A DNA stretch of 64,000 nucleotides from Bacteroidales bacterium (lineage in GTDB: Bacteria; Bacteroidota; Bacteroidia; Bacteroidales; WCHB1-69): contig JAFPXF010000097.1 of assembly GCA_017394765.1 (NCBI GenBank), forward strand, positions 4,095-68,094, read 5' to 3'. Below the pieces are notes generated by a model. It was not told the origin of the DNA and searched no databases. It worked only from the letters and a program-made list of their open reading frames with translations. Shown here piece after piece: positions 59,864 to 64,000 of this stretch. Within the stretch, counting starts at the first letter, position 1, and every line of letters begins with the position of its first letter. Both the position numbers and the translations under genes were made by a program.

Positions 59864-60874
59864 TTAAAATTTGTTAATCCATTCGGCCACTTCGAGGGCG
59901 GGTATGTTGTTCATGCACTTGAAGTGCTTGCGGGGACATTTGTCGTAGCCCAGCTTGGCGCAAGGGCGACAGGAGAGGGGGCAAACCTCGTAATTGCGAA
60001 AGAGGTTGCGCTCGTCGGGCATATAGGGGTACATGCCGAATTCGGGCACGGTGTTGCCCCAAATCACAGCGATAGGCTTGTGAAAAGCGGCGGCTATGTG
60101 CATCAGCCCCGTGTCGCCCGTGATGACGGCATCGGACTGTTTCAAAATGGAGCAAGACTGGAAAAGGGAGTACTTGCCGCAACCGTTGTAGGCGCGGTCG
60201 CCGAGGGCGGCGACGATCTCCTCGCCAGCCTCGAACACATCTTTGCCGCCCAGCAACATGACAGGTTTATGCAAGATGCTTCCGATTTCGATGACCTTGG
60301 AGGCAGGGATGCGCTTGGTGGCATGCGCGCCTGCGAGCACAACGGCCACAAAGCCGTCGTCGAATACCATCGGCAAATCATCCTCGTCGAACTCGCCTTC
60401 GGTGGGGATGAAAAACTCCAGTCCCTTTTGGTCGTCGTGCACATCCAGTCCGACCACGGCCTCAAAGTATCGGCTCACAATATGCTGGTCGGGAAGGACA
60501 TCCAACTTCAGGGTAACGTTCAAGAATTTGCGGAAATTGATTTTCGGAAACGAGGAAGAGGGGGTCCTGAGCTTGCGCACCAACTGCCGGGAACGATGGT
60601 TGCCCTGCAAGTCAACCACAAAGTCGAATTCCTCGACTTTGAGCTCTTGTATGGTTGCGTCCACATCCTCGGGGTCGTAGAGATGCAGCTTGTCCACGTG
60701 AGGATTGAAGACCATCACGTCTTTCATCTGTTTTTTTGTGAGATAGTGCAGCTCCACATCAGGCACTTGTTCTTTCACGGCACGCACCACGGGGGTGGTC
60801 AGCACGATGTCGCCGATGGAGCTCAGTCGTACAATCAGGATTTTGTTTCTCGACGGGGGTTGAATATCATCCAT
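59864..60874 (-). CDS. Glycosyltransferase family 9 (heptosyltransferase-like)
   Basis: 336 residues: ILIVRLSSIGDIVLTTPVV (GT9 N-terminal signature), FVVDLQGNHRSR, and the GT-B C-domain with ITGDTGLMHIAAAFHKPIAVIWGNTVPEFGMYPY. Transfers a heptose or related sugar from an ADP-sugar in LPS/LOS core synthesis; the actual sugar is unknown. The C-terminal CPLSCRPCAKLGYDKCPRKHFKCM has several Cys. Between lpxH and the acyltransferase gene with 2 and 4 bp gaps. Confidence 0.92.
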   Translation of the reverse strand: MDDIQPPSRNKILIVRLSSIGDIVLTTPVVRAVKEQVPDVELHYLTKKQMKDVMVFNPHVDKLHLYDPEDVDATIQELKVEEFDFVVDLQGNHRSRQLVRKLRTPSSSFPKINFRKFLNVTLKLDVLPDQHIVSRYFEAVVGLDVHDDQKGLEFFIPTEGEFDEDDLPMVFDDGFVAVVLAGAHATKRIPASKVIEIGSILHKPVMLLGGKDVFEAGEEIVAALGDRAYNGCGKYSLFQSCSILKQSDAVITGDTGLMHIAAAFHKPIAVIWGNTVPEFGMYPYMPDERNLFRNYEVCPLSCRPCAKLGYDKCPRKHFKCMNNIPALEVAEWINKF

Positions 60875-60878
60875 AGTG

Positions 60879-62027
60879 TCAGGAATTTGCTATAGGGTTG
60901 ATGTTTTTTCCAAAATGGGTGTCCACGGGTGTGGCGTAAATATGCAGCAGGTAATGCATCATCTTGTCAAAGGCCACGTCACGCACGATGGCTTTCCTCT
61001 GCAGGTAGGCAAGGAATTTCTCCTTCTCCTCCTCCGTGTAATAATCACGATATTCGTCGCTGCCGCTCATCAGGTCGTGGGCAATGTAGTTGTTGGCGTA
61101 AAGTTTATAGTCACGATAAATTTGTCTGTCAATAAGCTTGCAGACTTCAAAGAGTTTGTCGTTGTTGTTGAGTTCATCCGGAATGTTGTCCAATTCCGTG
61201 TCAACAGGGGTGCCGATAACGAGGGAGACGTGTCCTTTTTCGCTGAAGATGCCCTGCTTGATGCTGTCAAAGTCCTCGCCGGGCTGTTTTTGGTAGTGGC
61301 CGTTTTCGCTCAAGGCGAGCTCACGGGCCTTGAGGGCGTCGCAGGGCTCGTACTCATAGGAGATGGTCAGCGGGGTGACACGCATACTGCGGATCATCTC
61401 CAGCAACTCGGAAGTATGCCCCATGGTGATCATCTTGAGCAGCCCCTGTTTGGTGTGGTCATAGCCGTCCTTGGTACGCCCGTCGCGCTGGGCAATCCAC
61501 ACAGACTCGTTATCTTCCAGAATGCTCTTTTGGATGTAGGCGGAAAGATGCTGCGAATTGAGAATCTTCTCCCGCATAGTCCCCGACCGTTTGACCAGAA
61601 ACATCTTGTTGAGGCGGGCCACCTCGCCGACCACAGGAGTCGTGGTGAGATTGTCACCGAACGCTATTTTGGACGTTTTTCTTTTTTCAATGAAAAAGTA
61701 ATATTGCAACATCGCCGTGTCGAACGTGATGTCACGATGGTTGGCGATAAAGAGATAGGCCTTGTCAGGATCCACATTCTCGATTCCCCTGAATTCCAGA
61801 CCTTTTGTAAACTGTTTTATGAACACTTCAATAAAACGGCGGATAAAAGAGGCCTGTACTTCATCAATGCTATGGAAAGTGTCGAAGTCGCGGCGGAAAT
61901 CATCGATGGTATAGTCGGGCAAACATTTGGCAATAGCGTCTTGGAAGCGTCTGTCATCCATGAGACGCCGATAGGCCGCCGGGGCTTCATCCTCGTTATA
62001 GGGTCTTATATCGTCGAAATTTTCCAT
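60879..62027 (-). CDS. Large acyltransferase, glycerolphosphate acyltransferase-like
   Basis: 382 residues from the ATG at 62027. Central PlsC-like core: FIANHRDITFDTAML (NHxDxxxD-like variant of NHxSxxD), FLVKRSGTMREKIL, and WIAQRDGRTKDGYDHTKQGLLKM (the PEGxR-type region). N-terminal extension of about 90 residues (IRPYNEDEAPAAYRRL; RDFDTFHSID) and a long C-terminal half with YYTEEEKEKFLAYLQRKA. Common in Bacteroidota; the acceptor is unknown. The frame is open upstream to 62084, but that crosses the promoter box. First gene of the acyltransferase-GT9-lpxH-era run. Confidence 0.85.
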   Translation of the reverse strand: MENFDDIRPYNEDEAPAAYRRLMDDRRFQDAIAKCLPDYTIDDFRRDFDTFHSIDEVQASFIRRFIEVFIKQFTKGLEFRGIENVDPDKAYLFIANHRDITFDTAMLQYYFFIEKRKTSKIAFGDNLTTTPVVGEVARLNKMFLVKRSGTMREKILNSQHLSAYIQKSILEDNESVWIAQRDGRTKDGYDHTKQGLLKMITMGHTSELLEMIRSMRVTPLTISYEYEPCDALKARELALSENGHYQKQPGEDFDSIKQGIFSEKGHVSLVIGTPVDTELDNIPDELNNNDKLFEVCKLIDRQIYRDYKLYANNYIAHDLMSGSDEYRDYYTEEEKEKFLAYLQRKAIVRDVAFDKMMHYLLHIYATPVDTHFGKNINPIANS

Positions 62028-62043
62028 CGTTTTTTCGGGGGTG

Positions 62044-62051
62044 CAAAGGTA
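62044..62051 (-). promoter_or_regulatory. -7 promoter box for the acyltransferase-GT9-lpxH-era operon
   Basis: The reverse strand reads TACCTTTG, 16 nt before the ATG at 62027. It shows that the longer ATG at 62084 is upstream of the transcript. Confidence 0.7.
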
Positions 62052-62118
62052 CATTTTTTTCGGATATACACGAACAGTGGCCATGCTTCTGTCTGAGGGC
62101 CTTACATGTTGACGTTAA

Positions 62119-62268
62119 TATCACATCCGATGTGTGACCATAAAATCCCGTGGCGCGCAAGACGATGTCATCCACGGCATCCGTCCCACCCTGGAGACCC
62201 TCTCCCAATGGTGCAGCGAGGAGAAGATGGGCGACCACAAGGGGAAAGCCATCGGGTTCGTCGCCTGA
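62119..62268 (+). pseudogene. Fragment of an unrecognised gene (C-terminal tail)
   Basis: A 49-codon open frame with a GTG at 62134 and no promoter box reads VTIKSRGAQDDVIHGIRPTL then ETLSQWCSEEKMGDHKGKAI and GFVA before the TGA. It looks like the soluble end of a protein, with a terminator just downstream (62294-62326), so probably a remnant of a lost gene. It could instead be a short peptide gene. Confidence 0.4.
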
Positions 62269-62293
62269 AAAAAAGGAATGACAACAATTCATT

Positions 62294-62326
62294 ATGGGAG
62301 GCTGACAATGTCCTCCCATTTTTTTT
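62294..62326 (+). terminator. Terminator after the gene remnant
   Basis: ATGGGAGG (62294-62301) / CCTCCCAT (62312-62319), 10-nt loop, T-run. It lies 26 nt after the TGA at 62268. Confidence 0.8.
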
Positions 62327-62357
62327 GATTCTGTTCCGATAATTTTGTGTATGTTTG
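62324..62357 (+). promoter_or_regulatory. Promoter of purC
   Basis: TTTG (62324-62327), 22 nt, TATGTTTG (62350-62357); 25 nt to the ATG at 62383. The TTTG overlaps the T-run of the preceding terminator. Confidence 0.6.
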
Positions 62358-62382
62358 CGCCCTCATTAAAACCCCGTGTCTT

Positions 62383-63333
62383 ATGTCAGCAATAACCCAT
62401 ACCGATTTCAATTTTCCCAAACAAAAGAGCGTCTATCACGGAAAAGTGCGCGATGTATATAACATTGACGACAAGGTGCTTGTGATGGTCGCCTCCGACA
62501 GAATTTCCGCCTTCGACGTCATTTTGCCAAAAGGCATACCCTGCAAAGGGCAAATTTTGAACCAGATTGCGGCAAAGTTCCTGGATGCCACTCGTGACAT
62601 CTGCCCGAACTGGAAGCTCGCCACCCCCGACCCGACAGTCACCGCCGGCGTGCTATGCCAAGGCTTCCCCGTGGAGATGATTGTGCGCGGCTACCTCTGC
62701 GGCAGCGCGTGGCGCTTCTACAAGAACGGCGGACGTAACCTCTGCGGCAACATCCTCCCCGAGGGTATGCGCGAAAACCAGAAGTTCCCCACCCCGCTCA
62801 TCACCCCGACCACCAAGGCCGAGCAGGGCGAACACGATGCCGACATCTCCAAGGAGGAAATCCTCGCCAAAGGACTGGTCTCGCCCGAAGACTACGCCAT
62901 CATCGAGGACTACACGATGAAACTCTTCCAACGCGGCACCGAAATCGCCGCCAAACAAGGCCTCATCCTGGTGGACACCAAATACGAGTTCGGCAAGCGA
63001 GACGGCAAAATCTACCTTATCGACGAAATTCACACCCCAGACTCCTCCCGTTATTTCTACGCCGACGGCTACGAGGAGAATTTCGCCAAGGACCTTCCGC
63101 AACGGCAGCTTTCCAAAGAATTTGTACGCGAATGGCTCATGGCCAATGGTTTCCAAGGACAGGAAGGCCAACAAGTGCCGGAGATGACCGAAGAGGTGGT
63201 CAACGGCATCACCAACCGCTATGTGGAACTCTACGAGCACATCCTGGGCGAAAAGTTCGTGCCCGCCGACAATACCGACGCAGCCGCCCGCATTGAACGC
63301 AACGTGCTGCAATGGCTGGAACAAACCCGTTAA
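62383..63333 (+). CDS. purC: Phosphoribosylaminoimidazole-succinocarboxamide synthase
   Basis: Purine synthesis enzyme joining CAIR and aspartate with ATP (SAICAR). 316 residues: [95 protein letters not shown] at 62383; the upstream in-frame codons (from 62347) contain the promoter. It is the longer (about 315 aa) SAICAR synthase form, as in yeast and many Bacteroidota. Confidence 0.95.
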   Translation: MSAITHTDFNFPKQKSVYHGKVRDVYNIDDKVLVMVASDRISAFDVILPKGIPCKGQILNQIAAKFLDATRDICPNWKLATPDPTVTAGVLCQGFPVEMIVRGYLCGSAWRFYKNGGRNLCGNILPEGMRENQKFPTPLITPTTKAEQGEHDADISKEEILAKGLVSPEDYAIIEDYTMKLFQRGTEIAAKQGLILVDTKYEFGKRDGKIYLIDEIHTPDSSRYFYADGYEENFAKDLPQRQLSKEFVREWLMANGFQGQEGQQVPEMTEEVVNGITNRYVELYEHILGEKFVPADNTDAAARIERNVLQWLEQTR

Positions 63334-63442
63334 CGACCAAAAACCGCTTCGCCAAAGAGCTTTTGGGGCTTTTCTTTTAAGACAATTCTCATCACTTTGC
63401 TTTTTTGGGCACGCGCACTATGCGATGTGCCCACTTTTTTTG

Positions 63443-63450
63443 TACCTTTG
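63443..63450 (+). promoter_or_regulatory. -7 promoter box for the pyruvate:ferredoxin oxidoreductase gene
   Basis: TACCTTTG, 104 nt before the ATG at 63555. The 63334-63442 gap has no gene and only a weak hairpin near 63353-63380. Confidence 0.55.
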
Positions 63451-63548
63451 CGCGCTTTTGCGGATTTACATCCTAACAATTGTTATGTTTTGATTTTCAA
63501 ATTGTTGAAATTAAATAATACAACAACAAAACAACAACTTAAACATAA

Positions 63549-64000
<452 letters not shown>

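Noticed and set aside
62028..62084. Upstream ATG for the large acyltransferase
   Set aside because: The promoter box at 62044-62051 lies within that extension.

Overview
The window is a chromosomal segment of an anaerobic member of the Bacteroidota, most likely order Bacteroidales; the family cannot be fixed from this stretch. The reasons are: (i) most transcription starts are preceded by the Bacteroidota -7 box TAnnTTTG; (ii) there is a type IX secretion component (PorQ) and a cargo protein with a C-terminal T9SS sorting domain; (iii) there are Bacteroidota-typical families (2TM domain, PepSY-like lipoprotein, GH97/SusB, Fib_succ_major lipoprotein, RseC); (iv) superoxide reductase, rubrerythrin and pyruvate:ferredoxin oxidoreductase point to an anaerobe. 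Core genes are fairly GC-rich; two islands (about 26.7-30.1 kb and 45.9-54.2 kb) are clearly AT-richer and hold almost only unrecognised small secreted, lipo- or membrane proteins.

Layout. 1-2.9 kb (minus): frr (partial), a 2TM protein, pyrH, then the rpsF-rpsR-rplI operon. 3-8.9 kb (plus): an Omp85-like barrel, murB, a small lipoprotein and a large AsmA-like protein, i.e. envelope functions. 9-15.9 kb (minus, with a plus-strand tRNA-Gly): atpD-atpC, an ABC exporter, an RseC domain fused in frame to a P-loop nucleotide kinase, radA, a PepSY-like lipoprotein. 16.2-26.7 kb: a GT39-type glycosyltransferase, a T9SS beta-helix protein, an esterase-like protein, a Fib_succ lipoprotein, a candidate MITE, then nadD, rlmD and a GH97 glucosidase carrying translated repeat insertions. 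26.7-30.1 kb: first AT-rich island, with two related cassettes (short Cys-rich peptide, palindrome, protein with shared N-terminus and different body). 30.1-45.7 kb: yitT, purA, a tandem TldD/PmbA-like protein, pyrB-pyrI, tRNA-Cys, TPM protein, superoxide reductase, rubrerythrin, porQ, a DegT aminotransferase, a TonB-C protein, a DUF853/HerA-like ATPase and queC-queF. 45.9-54.2 kb: second island, two divergent blocks of unknown secreted proteins, many apparently started from leaderless promoters (-7 box, 4 nt, start codon). 54.5-64 kb: SDR, LD-carboxypeptidase, small acyltransferase, then (minus) a large acyltransferase, GT9 heptosyltransferase, lpxH-like, era and hutI, and finally purC and the start of a pyruvate:ferredoxin oxidoreductase.

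Main points for follow-up: the duplicated Cys-peptide/variable-protein cassettes at 27.7-29.9 kb; the leaderless repeat-promoter cluster at 46-54 kb, with two genes sharing a signal peptide but not a body; the RseC-kinase fusion; a family of GAGACGC palindromes, one of them inside and translated as part of the GH97 gene; a T7-run frameshift in a small membrane protein; and a 343-bp MITE-like element. All protein calls come from reading motifs by eye; no database search was run.
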